Source of the DNA: Nostoc sp. JL34
GTDB taxonomy: Bacteria; Cyanobacteriota; Cyanobacteriia; Cyanobacteriales; Nostocaceae
DNA length: 64,000 nt
Assembly: GCF_017114945.1 (NCBI RefSeq)
Contig: NZ_JABXKQ010000042.1
Coordinates: 46,108-110,107 of the forward strand
Direction of reading: 5' to 3'
In this document: positions 8,501 to 17,456 of the stretch, in pieces
How the letters are laid out: every line of letters begins with the position of its first letter
Position numbering within the stretch: position 1 is the first letter of the stretch
The notes under the pieces: model-generated
What the model was told of the DNA's origin: nothing
Database searches by the model: none
What the model saw: only the letters and a program-made list of their open reading frames with translations
Position numbers and translations under genes: made by a program

Positions 8501-9397
8501 ATGTTTCAACCATTAGGATTTGAACAACATTCCATAAATACCTCACTAGGTAGAATGGTATATTATATTGCCGCTGGGTCACCTTGGCAGGACAACGTAA
8601 CTGCCAAAGATGATCGGGAAACTTTGGTGTTCCTACACGGCTTTGGTGGTGGATCTTCTGCTTATGAGTGGTCGAAAGTTTATCCAGCTTTTGCCGCTGA
8701 ATATCGGGTAATTGCACCAGATTTGATCGGTTGGGGTAGGTCTGAGCATCCAGCCCGGAGTTATAAGATTGAGGATTATTTGACAACGATTCGGGAGTTT
8801 TTCGAGCAAACTTGTAGCGGGCCAGTAACTGCGATCGCTTCTTCTTTGACCGCAGCATTTACAATTCGAGTAGCAGCAGATCATCCTGATTTATTCAAGT
8901 CTTTAATTCTTACCACCCCCGCCGGACTTTCCGACTTTGGTGAAGACTATTCCCGTAGTTTTTTTGCTCAGTTAGTTAGCGTTCCCATTGTTGATCGTTT
9001 ACTTTATAGCACTGGAATTGCTACTAGTGGTGGCATTCGCGGCTTCCTAGAGCAACGGCAATTTGCCCAACCCAATCGAATCTACCAGGAAATTGTAGAT
9101 GCTTATCTACAATCCGCTCAACAGCCTAATGCTGAGTATGCAGCACTGTCCTTTGTCCGTGGTGATTTATGCTTTGATTTATCTCTTTACATTCACCAGT
9201 TGACCACTCCTACTGCCATTATTTGGGGACAAAAGTCAGAATTTACAGGCCCCTCAATTGGTCGCCGTCTTGCCGAAATTAATCCCCAAGCGATCCGATT
9301 TTTTCAAGAGTTGGAAGATGCCGGGTTAACACCACAGTTGGAATTGCCCGCAGTGACAATCGGGTTAATTCGCAAATTTTTGCCCTTGCTTAATTAA
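8501..9397 (+). CDS. Alpha/beta-fold hydrolase with a degenerate catalytic triad
   Basis: The protein has 298 residues in the alpha/beta-hydrolase fold. The oxyanion-hole region LVFLHGFGGGSSAYEWSKVY and the following strand VIAPDLIGWGRSEHP are canonical. The usual nucleophile elbow G-x-S-x-G is replaced by ASSLT (Ser115). The acid position reads IIWGQKSEFTG. The region that normally carries the catalytic histidine (GH.P..E.P) reads AGLTPQLELP, with Leu in place of His. As read, the triad is incomplete, so the protein may bind rather than hydrolyse, or act by another residue. No hydrolase substrate can be inferred. ATG at 8501; the gene stands alone. Confidence 0.85.
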   Translation: MFQPLGFEQHSINTSLGRMVYYIAAGSPWQDNVTAKDDRETLVFLHGFGGGSSAYEWSKVYPAFAAEYRVIAPDLIGWGRSEHPARSYKIEDYLTTIREFFEQTCSGPVTAIASSLTAAFTIRVAADHPDLFKSLILTTPAGLSDFGEDYSRSFFAQLVSVPIVDRLLYSTGIATSGGIRGFLEQRQFAQPNRIYQEIVDAYLQSAQQPNAEYAALSFVRGDLCFDLSLYIHQLTTPTAIIWGQKSEFTGPSIGRRLAEINPQAIRFFQELEDAGLTPQLELPAVTIGLIRKFLPLLN

Positions 9398-9467
9398 TAT
9401 CAAAAACGCTGTCCACGTTGTGGTTCCAGGATATTATGTAGCAATCCTGAATCATTGGTAATAAACA

Positions 9468-9500
9468 AGATCCCCAACTTTTGAAATAAGTCGGGGATCT
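9468..9500. repeat. Dispersed palindrome, ATCCCC(G/A)ACTT family, copy 1
   Basis: Inverted arms AGATCCCCAACTT and AAGTCGGGGATCT flank a short loop. The same element occurs at 39641-39671 and 49095-49127. It sits 70 bp after the alpha/beta hydrolase stop and between convergent genes, where it could also stop transcription. Confidence 0.7.
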
Positions 9501-9567
9501 GCGGATTGTAATTCTCACAAATCAAATAGGATTGCAAAAGAAAATATTATTAACAAAAGTGATAATA

Positions 9568-10101
9568 CTATTTGTCTTTCAATCTGATATCAATAACAGT
9601 TGCATTGAAGTTGTAGTTAAAGCCTTCTAACTCAAATGGCATCCCAATTTTCACTTTACTGTTACCCAGAACTGGCCCATTTTCTGTAACTTGGGCTTTA
9701 CCATCTAAAGTCAAAAGTAAATCTGTACTATAGTTGTTGGCTTTTGGATCTGGTAGTTCTTTAACAGTCCCATCAGGTTGAGAAACATTTACTGTTCTGG
9801 GTAGCTGTTGAACAGATTTAATTTCAATCTGTCCATAAGGTTGGTTGCGGATAATCACATTAGTTTTCCCGCCTTTTTTTAACCCGTTGTCAATTAATTT
9901 TTCCGGGTCACGGACATTCAAACCACGAACTACTAAGTCTACTTCTATAGGTACTGTTTTCGCACCGACTTGGGCAACAGAACCAGAAGTGCCAGGAAAG
10001 ACAAAGATGCCAAATATAACTAGCAGAATTACCAGCGCAGCACCTAAATCTAGGAGGTTGATTTTGCCGAACAAGCGACCTTTTGAATCTAAAATAGCCA
10101 T
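9568..10101 (-). CDS. DUF4330 family membrane-anchored protein
   Basis: The protein has 177 residues from the ATG at 10101 (MAILDSKGRLFGKINLLDLG). The frame is open for 43 more codons upstream, but that extension is Arg/Cys-rich and unlike the family, whose members start at this motif. A single membrane span (AALVILLVIFGIFVFPG, about 20-36) anchors a periplasmic or lumenal domain of about 140 residues with repeated beta segments (IPIEVDLVVRGLNV-type, VIIRNQPYGQIEI, DLLLTLDGKAQV). The family is conserved in cyanobacteria; its function is unknown to me. No operon partner. Confidence 0.85.
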   Translation of the reverse strand: MAILDSKGRLFGKINLLDLGAALVILLVIFGIFVFPGTSGSVAQVGAKTVPIEVDLVVRGLNVRDPEKLIDNGLKKGGKTNVIIRNQPYGQIEIKSVQQLPRTVNVSQPDGTVKELPDPKANNYSTDLLLTLDGKAQVTENGPVLGNSKVKIGMPFELEGFNYNFNATVIDIRLKDK

Positions 10102-10494
10102 AAAAACTTTTCCGAGGTAATAGCGAAGTAATTGATTGTAGCAAGAAGGTTTTCGATGGGAACGGCAATTTTCCCTATTTGGTAATAACTCAAAATATCT
10201 GGGGGTTGCGGTTATGCGACAGTTTATCACGAGTTCGTAAGTTCCAAGTCGAGGTAGGTAACCCTCAAACTTTTACCTGTTAAGACTGACGCACCTAGAA
10301 AGTAAAATCTAGTGTTTAAGCCTGTCTCTAGAGAGAATCCCTAGCCCGCCGCAATTCGGTAGATTTGCGTAAGGATTATCTGTATCACAACTCCTTTGGT
10401 CTGGAGTTAAGAATGCAACTTAGAATACTCTAAATCCGTCTCCTAATTTGTCTCATTATTTTATGTTCTCCCGAAATAATCTTCAAAGCCTATT
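10102..10494. other. Intergenic region between divergent DUF4330 and M48 genes
   Basis: Non-coding DNA between divergent genes that must contain both promoters. I see no convincing promoter pair, repeat or small gene. Confidence 0.45.
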
Positions 10495-11358
10495 ATGTTC
10501 AACTGGAAAGATTTTGTTGCAAATTACCGTATATGGCGGCGTCGCTGGTATTATCCCCTAATTTCGGTGGTAGTCGCCCTGAGTCTGTGCCTGAGTACAC
10601 CCTTGCCTGGAAGAACTTTAGATTTCTTGCCTCTTTTACTCCAAGGATTTCAGGCATTTCAGCTTTCTAATATATCTCCTAATCAAGAAGTTGATCTCGG
10701 TAAGCAGATTAATCAGGAATTAGTCGGCAGTCAAGTCCGGCTTTACCGCAATCCTGAAGTTAATCGTTATGTAGATCAAGTTGGTCGGCGTTTAGCAGCT
10801 AATAGCGATCGCCCCGATCTCCCCTATACCTTCCAGATAGTTCAGGATGACGCTATTAACGCCTTTGCAACTTTGGGCGGCTATGTATATGTCCACACGG
10901 GTTTGCTGAAAACCGCAGACAATGAAGCGGAACTGGCAAGTGTACTCGCCCATGAAATTGGTCACATTGGCGGGAAACACGTAGTCAAACAGATGCAGCA
11001 AAAAGCCCTCGAAAGTGGTCTATTAACAGCAGCTGGCTTAGATCGAAATTCAGCAGTGCAAATTGGCGTACAGTTAGCGCGAGACTTGCCACGCAGTCGT
11101 AAAAATGAATTTGAGGCTGATCAAAGAGGACTACGAACCTTGACACGTACTGGTTATGCCCAGTCTGGGATGGTTTCTTTTATGCAAAAACTGCTAAAAA
11201 AGGGTGGTTCTGCTCCAACATTTTTGAGTACACACCCCGGAACTAGCGATCGCATTGATGCCCTCAGACGGGCAATTAACTCTCAACCTAGTAATGGAAA
11301 ATATGGCTTGGATAACGCTAGTTATAAAGCTAATATTCGAGCATTAGCGGGGTCTTGA
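10495..11358 (+). CDS. M48-family zinc metalloprotease (BepA/LoiP-like)
   Basis: The protein has 287 residues. An N-terminal basic stretch and a hydrophobic segment (about 20-35) act as signal or anchor, placing the protease domain in the periplasm. The zinc site is HEIGH at 153-157, with the third ligand in NEFEADQRG (204-212). The conserved NAFATLGGYVYVHTGLL block precedes the active site. A late STHPGTSDRIDAL motif matches the M48 substrate-side histidine segment. The TPR domain of full-length BepA is missing, as in short LoiP/YcaL-type members. It likely degrades misfolded envelope proteins. Confidence 0.9.
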   Translation: MFNWKDFVANYRIWRRRWYYPLISVVVALSLCLSTPLPGRTLDFLPLLLQGFQAFQLSNISPNQEVDLGKQINQELVGSQVRLYRNPEVNRYVDQVGRRLAANSDRPDLPYTFQIVQDDAINAFATLGGYVYVHTGLLKTADNEAELASVLAHEIGHIGGKHVVKQMQQKALESGLLTAAGLDRNSAVQIGVQLARDLPRSRKNEFEADQRGLRTLTRTGYAQSGMVSFMQKLLKKGGSAPTFLSTHPGTSDRIDALRRAINSQPSNGKYGLDNASYKANIRALAGS

Positions 11359-11443
11359 GGGAATTGGGCATTGGGAAAGGGAAGGCAGAAGTTCTTGAAT
11401 TTTGAATTGATTTCTCCCCACTCCCCCTCATCTCAAATATTGC

Positions 11444-12199
11444 TCAATTCTGATTGCGGCGATCGACTTTGATTTTGGCTGGATCAACGTTAATTACAAC
11501 CTCTTCTAAAGGCAAGGTACGGATATAGTTTTTAAAGATATTAACTTGATAAACCAAATGATTTGTGACATCCAGTCCAGTCAACCAGCCACTACGGGGA
11601 TGATAAGCGCCAGTATCTATGTCTAGCCATCCCTGTCCTTGTGCCAGTTTCCCAGGAGAAACTCCCGGCAGGGTAAAGGTAATGGTGTGACCGATGATAA
11701 TTTGCTTATCTGGGAAGTAGGGTTTTTCAATGCTGTGAAATTCCTCTCGTATCCAGCACAGTTCATCGGCAGTTTGTTCTATCACCGACTTAGAAGGGTC
11801 AACACCAGCATGAGTTAACCAAATGTCTCCCAAGTCAAGGTATGTAGGTAAAGTTTTTAACCAATCCAGATGGTCATCAGGAATTGGAGCCTCTTGGTAA
11901 CTGGCCACGGTAGCTTGCCCTCCACCATACAGCCATGCTTGCATCGTTGAAGAGGAAGTCCTTTCATTGGTCAGAATGTTTAATAACATCTGCTCATGAT
12001 TTCCTAGCAAACATGGGTAGTTATTTCGCTTGACAAAATTAACTACTTGTGCGCTATGAGGCCCGCGATCAATTAAGTCTCCCAGAAAATAGATTTGATC
12101 ATCTGACGTGGGGGCGATCGCCTCCAACAATGTCATTAAACCTTCATAGTGTCCATGCACATCCCCAATTACAATTCGTCTGGGGCTAATTTCGCTCAT
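11444..12199 (-). CDS. Metallophosphoesterase / serine-threonine protein phosphatase (PPP family)
   Basis: The protein has 251 residues with the ordered PPP metal-binding motifs: GDVHGHYEGL (about 12-21), YFLGDLIDRGPHS, LLGNHEQM, a later IGHTI and a final DTGAYHPRSG. These supply the His/Asp/Asn ligands for two metal ions. Bacterial members such as PrpA/PrpB and ApaH-like phosphatases dephosphorylate phosphoproteins or dinucleotides; which applies here cannot be told from sequence. Cytoplasmic. It is convergent with the M48 gene and stands alone. Confidence 0.88.
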   Translation of the reverse strand: MSEISPRRIVIGDVHGHYEGLMTLLEAIAPTSDDQIYFLGDLIDRGPHSAQVVNFVKRNNYPCLLGNHEQMLLNILTNERTSSSTMQAWLYGGGQATVASYQEAPIPDDHLDWLKTLPTYLDLGDIWLTHAGVDPSKSVIEQTADELCWIREEFHSIEKPYFPDKQIIIGHTITFTLPGVSPGKLAQGQGWLDIDTGAYHPRSGWLTGLDVTNHLVYQVNIFKNYIRTLPLEEVVINVDPAKIKVDRRNQN

Positions 12200-12486
12200 T
12201 GTCTCTTAGCTGCAATAGTTTTGGCTAATACTTCTGCTACAGTTTACGCTGTCTGCTTTCCGCAATGAAAGGTGAAAATACTGGATAATGTTTATTTTAA
12301 TTTAATTGTTGTACGAGTCATAAACTTAACTTATCAAATATATACAACGGCAATTGTTTTTCAGATATGACTTATAATAGCGATGGCGTCAGACCAGCTT
12401 TTTTTGCTAATTTGAAATATCAGCGAATTTCATATACTTAGCGGAAAATTTAGGCTCTTGCCATATTGATCACTTTCAACTTCACA

Positions 12487-12771
12487 ATGTCAAAGGATTT
12501 CTCTACTGAAATTAGTTCGCGCATCTGCAAACACATGAATGATGATCATGCTGATGCTGTAGTTATTTATGCTAAAGCTTTTGGCGGTGTAACAGATGCA
12601 AGTGCAGCCGAAATGCTGTCGATTGATGCACAAGGTATGGATTTAACAGCGCAAGTAAATGGGGAAACTGTACCAGTTCGTATTCAGTTTGATCATGTAT
12701 TAACAGATGCGGAAGATGCCCATCAAACTCTGATTGCGATGGTGAAGCAGGCGCGGGTGAAGGCTAAGTAA
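12487..12771 (+). CDS. DUF2470 domain protein
   Basis: The protein has 94 residues from the ATG at 12487 (MSKDFSTEIS). The frame reaches back to a TTG at 12466, which is unlikely to be the start. Residues about 8-85 form a DUF2470 domain with the HMNDDHADAVVIYAKAFGG signature, also found at the C-terminus of HugZ-like heme oxygenases and pyridoxamine-phosphate-oxidase-like proteins. Stand-alone copies are common in cyanobacteria; a heme- or flavin-related role is inferred, not shown. Single gene. Confidence 0.85.
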   Translation: MSKDFSTEISSRICKHMNDDHADAVVIYAKAFGGVTDASAAEMLSIDAQGMDLTAQVNGETVPVRIQFDHVLTDAEDAHQTLIAMVKQARVKAK

Positions 12772-12805
12772 GTTACATAGGTTTTCAATTTAATAGACTA
12801 CACGC

Positions 12806-12833
12806 GTAGGGGCACAATATATTGTGCCCCTAC
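12806..12833. repeat. Perfect 28-bp palindrome, GTAGGGGC-type dispersed repeat
   Basis: The arms GTAGGGGCACAATA and TATTGTGCCCCTAC are exact reverse complements. Related but imperfect copies are at 26369-26399 and 35813-35838. In Nostoc-type genomes such GTAGGGGC palindromes are scattered between genes. Here it lies 35 bp after the DUF2470 stop and may fold as a transcript-end hairpin. Confidence 0.75.
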
Positions 12834-12875
12834 AGTAATTTTTATTTCACTTATTTGAAAATTATTTTTATCTCT

Positions 12876-12935
12876 ATGCATAAAATTCTGTTTGTGGATT
12901 TATTTTCAGGAATAGGGGGAATTAGATTAGCCTAA
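12876..12935 (+). pseudogene. 5' fragment of a C5-cytosine DNA methyltransferase gene
   Basis: ATG at 12876 opens a 19-codon frame reading MHKILFVDLFSGIGGIRLA followed directly by TAA. FVDLFSGIGGIRLA is motif I, the S-adenosylmethionine-binding N-terminus, of C5-cytosine methyltransferases. None of the later motifs (PCQ, ENV) follow in any frame, so this is the left stub of a deleted gene. An alternative is chance, but a 14-residue match starting at an ATG makes that unlikely. Confidence 0.6.
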
Positions 12936-13029
12936 CATCAATAAAACGGTCTTGGTCTAGTCCATTCTTTGGTGTTGCTTTCACATTCACAACGTAGGAG
13001 GCTTGTTTACTTCCGGAGCGAAATGGCAT
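12922..13029 (-). other. Small minus-strand frame overlapping the methyltransferase relic
   Basis: ATG at 13029 gives 35 codons with segments SKQASYVVNVKATPKNGLDQ and DRFIDVRLI. The composition looks protein-like rather than random, and it abuts the methyltransferase stub tail to tail. It may be the 3' end of a lost neighbour, such as a restriction or phage gene, but I do not recognise the family. Low confidence. Confidence 0.25.
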
Positions 13030-13256
13030 AACAATTAAGGTAATTATGACTTTGAGTATCTATAATTAATTTTTAGTATTACTATTTAGTATGACTTTAT
13101 CATCATCCAAAATTTACTAAACTCATACACCTCATCTATTCTATATAGACAAATTACAGTAAAGTGAAAACATGTAGTGTCTTGCAGTCAGAAATCGCTT
13201 TAGTCTATTTTTTTGACTACAGAAATTAGGCGGACACATGTTTTTGGTAATTAATA

Positions 13257-14051
13257 TCAATTTTCTGACCGCAATAACCAAAAGCCGCTATAAGTCATAC
13301 CAGAATCATCGGGTTGAACTAACAAAAAATGCAATCCTCGACTTTGCTGTTTTCGTTGTTCAAATGCTTGGGCTGCTGTTGTAACTTCTGGATCTTCAAA
13401 AGTGGCAACAATCCATCTATCCACCAAGCCAGCTTCTAATATTAAGCCATCCGGTGCGCCAGAAATATAGTTCAAGGCTACAGAACGGGCTTGCTGCAAC
13501 CACCGTGCTAGACGCATTGATTGCCGTCCACCATAAATTACTACACCAGGAACGGGAACTGTTGATGCCAAACCCAAATTGATCGGTTTAAGATGTTCTG
13601 GGATGTGCAAAATGGGAATAGGGCGATCGCTAAATCTTGTTTCCACATCACTAGCAGCTAGAGTTGCAAAACGCCACTGTTCTCCCCAGAGGTTTTCTGG
13701 TAATGGCGCTGGGGGTGGTTTATCCAGCGCTGAGGGATATTGCTTTTCTTGTAACCACTGCTTTAACGCCAAGGTGTGGCGGGTAGGTTCGACATTAATA
13801 CTTAAATGGCGTCCAGCCGCCTCAATTAAACTTAGAGACTGAGGACGAAACACCTGAATCACATCTGGCAATTTTTCGCCAGCAGCTAGCTCAAGTTGAG
13901 TCGCAACCCAATTAGAATTTGCTGCTGACTGGAGACAGGTGGCTTCATACTTAAAGCTGCGAGTTGCGTCACAAATCAACAACTCCCATAAAACTTGTCC
14001 AGATGTATCCTGTAAGGGACGACGATAAAAATCAACCTGCCAAATTTTCAT
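13257..14051 (-). CDS. Tab2/Atab2 family RNA-binding protein
   Basis: The protein has 264 residues from the ATG at 14051 (MKIWQVDFYRRPLQD). The frame continues 12 codons upstream into heptamer repeats, so the inner ATG is chosen. The conserved family blocks are GQVLWELLICD, LPDVIQVFRPQSLSLI, PPAPLPENLWGEQWRFA and GLASTVPVPGVVIYGGRQS, ending SGFWLLRS. Plastid homologs (Tab2 of Chlamydomonas, ATAB2 of Arabidopsis) bind the 5' leader of photosystem mRNAs and are needed for photosystem I translation. A matching role in cyanobacterial photosystem synthesis is inferred. Cytoplasmic; the usual length. Confidence 0.92.
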   Translation of the reverse strand: MKIWQVDFYRRPLQDTSGQVLWELLICDATRSFKYEATCLQSAANSNWVATQLELAAGEKLPDVIQVFRPQSLSLIEAAGRHLSINVEPTRHTLALKQWLQEKQYPSALDKPPPAPLPENLWGEQWRFATLAASDVETRFSDRPIPILHIPEHLKPINLGLASTVPVPGVVIYGGRQSMRLARWLQQARSVALNYISGAPDGLILEAGLVDRWIVATFEDPEVTTAAQAFEQRKQQSRGLHFLLVQPDDSGMTYSGFWLLRSEN

Positions 14052-14073
14052 AAGTGGGGAGTGGGGAGAAATC

Positions 14074-14106
14074 AATTCAAAATTCAAAATTCAAAATTCA
14101 AAATTG
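14074..14106. repeat. Heptamer tandem repeat (AATTCAA)n
   Basis: Four to five copies of AATTCAA lie directly before the Tab2 start codon. This is a short tandemly repeated repetitive (STRR) sequence typical of heterocystous cyanobacteria. Confidence 0.8.
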
Positions 14107-14233
14107 AAGAAAAAGACAAAGGGAGATGTAGCTTCAGCTTTCCGCAGAGTGGAGGATGAGGGAGAGTTAAAACTGAAAGTTTCAAGTTCAAAGGCTCAAC
14201 CTCCAAGCTCATCTCCCCATACCCAACACCAAT

Positions 14234-14503
14234 TTAAAAAGCCTGAATCCATTCTTTGACAGAATATTCAGTCCAGATGCCATTTTTCCAGTAAGGGTCA
14301 TTTTCAATCAACTGGCGCACAGTGGCTTCGTCTTCAGCTTCGTAAATCCCAAAAACTTTTGTGACATCCTTGGTGGGGCCAATAGTAATCAGCACACCGG
14401 ATTCTTTCTGTTTTGCTAATCCGTCTAAATGAGCTTGACGGTGGGGGGCGCGTTTTTCGAGAACGTCTTCGCAGTAAGTTCCCCAGAGTACATATTTAGG
14501 CAT
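14234..14503 (-). CDS. YciI family protein
   Basis: An 89-residue protein with the YciI/PF03795 ferredoxin-like fold. MPKYVLWGTY starts the first strand, RAPHRQAHLDGLA carries the conserved His pair, and GPTKD ... VFGIYEAEDEATVRQLIENDPYWKNG is the family core. Members are small cytoplasmic proteins, some with dehydrohalogenase-like or unknown activity. It lies 105 bp downstream of pheT on the same strand, separated by a heptamer repeat. Confidence 0.88.
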   Translation of the reverse strand: MPKYVLWGTYCEDVLEKRAPHRQAHLDGLAKQKESGVLITIGPTKDVTKVFGIYEAEDEATVRQLIENDPYWKNGIWTEYSVKEWIQAF

Positions 14504-14513
14504 AGCTAAGACT

Positions 14514-14547
14514 ATTTTGGATTTTAGATTTTGGATTTTAGATTTTG
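14514..14547. repeat. Heptamer tandem repeat (ATTTTGG/ATTTTAG)n
   Basis: Alternating ATTTTGG and ATTTTAG units, five in a row, lie between pheT and the YciI gene. The same units recur singly at about 23643-23662 and 63571-63590. Confidence 0.75.
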
Positions 14548-14608
14548 CAGCCAGTGCATAGGGGAGTGAGGAATTATTAATTTCTCACTCCTAGCGAATG
14601 ACAAATGA

Positions 14609-17059
14609 CTAACTTCTGAGGTTTACGCCGAATTTTTCCACCAAGGCTTCGCGGACTTTATTGTGTACTGGTTGTACTTCTGCCTCAGTAAGAGTCCGAT
14701 CGCTAGCCCGATAAACTAAGCGAAATGCTAAACTCCGTTGTCCTTCGGGGACATTTTCGCCACGATATTCATCAAATAATTCCACCGATTCGAGCAAATC
14801 TTTGCCCGCTTTGGTAATTACTTTTTGAATTTCGGTAACTGAGATTTTTACGGGTGCGAAAAAGGCGATATCGCGATCGCTAGCTGGATAGGTAGAATAG
14901 GGCTGGAATGTTGGAACGAGAACCTCATCTTGTTCTAGAGAATCTAAAAGCACATCTAGATCCAACTGAAAAACATAAACGGAATCTGGTAAGCCTTTTT
15001 CTCGCCGCAATTGGGGATGGAGTTGCCCAAAAATACCCAGTCTGCTACCCCGAATCCACAGGGAAGCGGTACGTCCTGGATGTAAGCGATCGTCGCGGCG
15101 ATCGGGTTGAAATTCTACCTGCAAGCTAAGTTGCCGAAATACACTTTCTAAAATACCTTTAGCTTCAAACCAGGTGATGGGTTGTTCGCGTCCACTTTTT
15201 GACCATTTGCCAAGGGAAATATCCCCTCCCACAATCCCCGCCAGGGTTTCTGTTTCTTGCAAACCGTCTTCTTCTTGCCAGAAAATTTGCCCGATTTCAA
15301 AGCCGTTAAGGGCACCATTACCTTGCTCTAAATTGTATTGAAAGGCATCAATTAACCCAGATATCAAATCAGTTCGCAGCGCTGAATATTCGACAAATAA
15401 GGGGTTTGACAATACTATGTTTCTGTCTTCTCCTGGTTTGACTAAAGAATAGTGGATTAATTCTGTCAATCCTTCAGCCCGCAGGAAAGCTCGTAACTTG
15501 CGAATTAGTTCCTGATCTAAAGGCAAATAGCCAGCTTCCGCTTTTTCTGGTAATGTATCGCAGAATTTGTTGTAGCCATAGAGACGGGCAATTTCTTCAA
15601 TTAAATCAATTTCCCGCTCTAAATCGCGGTAACGATAGGGTGGGACAGAGACAGACCATGTGGGTTGATGGCTGCTATCTTCTCCTGAAGGAGTTAACTT
15701 ACATCCCAATGCAGTCAAGATGCGCTCAACATCTTGTTCTTGGAGTTCACCTGCGTCCTCTTCCAATTCGATTGGCCCCAGTATTTGATTAACTCGGTCT
15801 AAACGCAGTTCGATGGAACGACTCCAGGTAGACGGATCGGGGCGGGTGTCGGCAATTTCCTGCTGGACAATAATTCCACTCGCTAATTCGTTAATTAAAG
15901 ATAAGGCGCGGCGATTAGCTATTTCCAACTCAGCGCGGTTAACTCCCCGTTCATATCTCCCAGAAGCCTCACTTCTTAACCCTACACTCCGGGAAGAACG
16001 GCGAATTGCCACGGAATCAAATAAAGCTGCTTCTAAAACTAGGCTTTGAGTCCCTTCATGGACTTCTGTTTCTTCCCCGCCCATAACTCCCGCTAGTGCA
16101 ACGGGTTTGTCGTTAGCGGTGATTAACAAATTTTGGGATGCTAGGGTGCGAGTTTGTCCATCTAAGGTTTTCAGGGATTCTCCATTATTGGCGAAGCGAA
16201 CACCGATGGTTAAATTTTTGCTACTTGCAACAGATTGTATGCGATCGCCATCAAAGGCGTGCAGTGGTTGTCCCCATTCCAACAAAACGTAGTTAGTAAT
16301 ATCCACTACATTACTGATGGGACGTACCCCAGCCGCCCGCAAACGCTGTTGCAGCCATTCGGGAGATGGAGCAATTTGCACCTGTTCAATTACCGTACCA
16401 ATGTATGCAGGACAAGCTTGGGTATCGGCAATTTTTAAAGTTAAATTTCCGGTATTTTTGGGAATAGAGACTTCACCAGGTTCAGGAATGCTCAACTTTC
16501 CACCCGTCAAAGCTGCTACTTCTCTGGCTACGCCTACCATACTCAGAGCATCAGCGCGATTGGCAGTTGCGGTTAGGTCTAAAATTACATCATCTAGACC
16601 TAACAACGGTCGCACATCACTACCCAATGGTAAATTTTCCTGGGTAAAAATATGAATTCCATCGACATCAGTGGGCAAACCAAGTTCTTTTAAAGAACAA
16701 ATCATGCCCTGAGATGGGACACCACGGAGTTTTGCAGGTTTAATTTTTAAATCGATATTGGGTAAGTAAGTACCCGTAGTTGCCACTGGCACATAGATAT
16801 CTGCCTTCACATTGGCAGCACCACAGACAATATTTAAAATCTCATCTGCACCGATATCCACTTGGCAAACACTCAATTTATCGGCGTTGGGATGGGGTTG
16901 ACGCTCAAGTACTTTCCCTATAACCACGCCATTTGCCCAAGTGCGCCGATCTTCAATTTCTTCAACCTCAAACCCCGCCATTGTCAGGGTTTCGGCTAAT
17001 TCTTCTGGACTAAGTTTTATCTCTACTAGTTCGCGCAGCCAATTTAGAGAAATACGCAT
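14609..17059 (-). CDS. pheT: Phenylalanine--tRNA ligase beta subunit
   Basis: The protein has 816 residues, the normal length for bacterial Phe[21 protein letters not shown] begins the protein. The tRNA-binding OB domain (about 40-150) contains [20 protein letters not shown]. The B3/B4 editing region and the B5 domain follow, with the catalytic-core-like domain having [19 protein letters not shown]. The C-terminal anticodon-binding FDX-ACB domain contains [17 protein letters not shown] and [21 protein letters not shown]. It pairs with PheS (encoded elsewhere) to charge tRNA-Phe. It is an essential single gene, transcribed alone or with YciI. Confidence 0.97.
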   Translation of the reverse strand: MRISLNWLRELVEIKLSPEELAETLTMAGFEVEEIEDRRTWANGVVIGKVLERQPHPNADKLSVCQVDIGADEILNIVCGAANVKADIYVPVATTGTYLPNIDLKIKPAKLRGVPSQGMICSLKELGLPTDVDGIHIFTQENLPLGSDVRPLLGLDDVILDLTATANRADALSMVGVAREVAALTGGKLSIPEPGEVSIPKNTGNLTLKIADTQACPAYIGTVIEQVQIAPSPEWLQQRLRAAGVRPISNVVDITNYVLLEWGQPLHAFDGDRIQSVASSKNLTIGVRFANNGESLKTLDGQTRTLASQNLLITANDKPVALAGVMGGEETEVHEGTQSLVLEAALFDSVAIRRSSRSVGLRSEASGRYERGVNRAELEIANRRALSLINELASGIIVQQEIADTRPDPSTWSRSIELRLDRVNQILGPIELEEDAGELQEQDVERILTALGCKLTPSGEDSSHQPTWSVSVPPYRYRDLEREIDLIEEIARLYGYNKFCDTLPEKAEAGYLPLDQELIRKLRAFLRAEGLTELIHYSLVKPGEDRNIVLSNPLFVEYSALRTDLISGLIDAFQYNLEQGNGALNGFEIGQIFWQEEDGLQETETLAGIVGGDISLGKWSKSGREQPITWFEAKGILESVFRQLSLQVEFQPDRRDDRLHPGRTASLWIRGSRLGIFGQLHPQLRREKGLPDSVYVFQLDLDVLLDSLEQDEVLVPTFQPYSTYPASDRDIAFFAPVKISVTEIQKVITKAGKDLLESVELFDEYRGENVPEGQRSLAFRLVYRASDRTLTEAEVQPVHNKVREALVEKFGVNLRS

Positions 17060-17456
17060 GGAGTGTGCTTGTTTTAGGAATCGTCTTTTGTTCTCATTTT
17101 AGGGTGCAAGAAGCGATCGATAGCTACTCTTCCCGCAAGGCGTACCCTTTCACTTGAACAATCCTACTACGTTAGACTGGCAGAACAATATCGCTTTTTT
17201 ACTTTATCTTTACATTTTTGGCGATCGCCCCTAGTAAGCCGCAACACTTCTAGATTAAAACTTATGTAGCTTGTGAATGCAGATAACATTGTTCCATCTA
17301 ATCTACGGAGAATTTTTATGAGTTCTTTGCACACTCTAGAAGAACTTGAGCAGATTATTGAAAACGATAGAAAGTACGGTAATTTGACATAACTTCAGAT
17401 TTATGATTATCTTCAACTGCTTCTATATGCATAAAAAACTCATTGGGGTGGTTAAT
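17060..17456. other. Intergenic region with a small broken frame
   Basis: AT-rich DNA between the divergent-in-effect pheT promoter side and the PatA-like gene's 3' end. It contains HIP1-like sites and the short frame at 17318-17392, described separately. Nothing else is recognisable. Confidence 0.45.
17318..17392 (+). other. Possible small ORF, perhaps interrupted by a stop
   Basis: ATG at 17318 follows a good Shine-Dalgarno-like CGGAG at 17306-17310. It encodes 24 residues (MSSLHTLEELEQIIENDRKY, then GNLT) ending at TAA. Reading through the TAA gives 13 more codons (LQIYDYLQLLLYA) of similar composition before the next stop. It may be a genuine micro-protein or the remnant of one with a point-mutation stop. 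No family recognised. Confidence 0.3.

Larger units (their letters stand above)
12772..13256. other. Intergenic region with a palindrome and a methyltransferase relic
   Basis: Holds the perfect palindrome at 12806-12833, a DNA-methyltransferase start fragment at 12876-12935 and an overlapping 35-codon minus-strand frame at 12922-13029, all described separately. The remaining 230 bp to the Tab2 gene is AT-rich with no visible gene. Confidence 0.6.

Noticed and set aside
9845..10168. Overlapping frames around the DUF4330 gene start
   Set aside because: Shadows of the DUF4330 gene and its over-long upstream extension; none shows a family motif.
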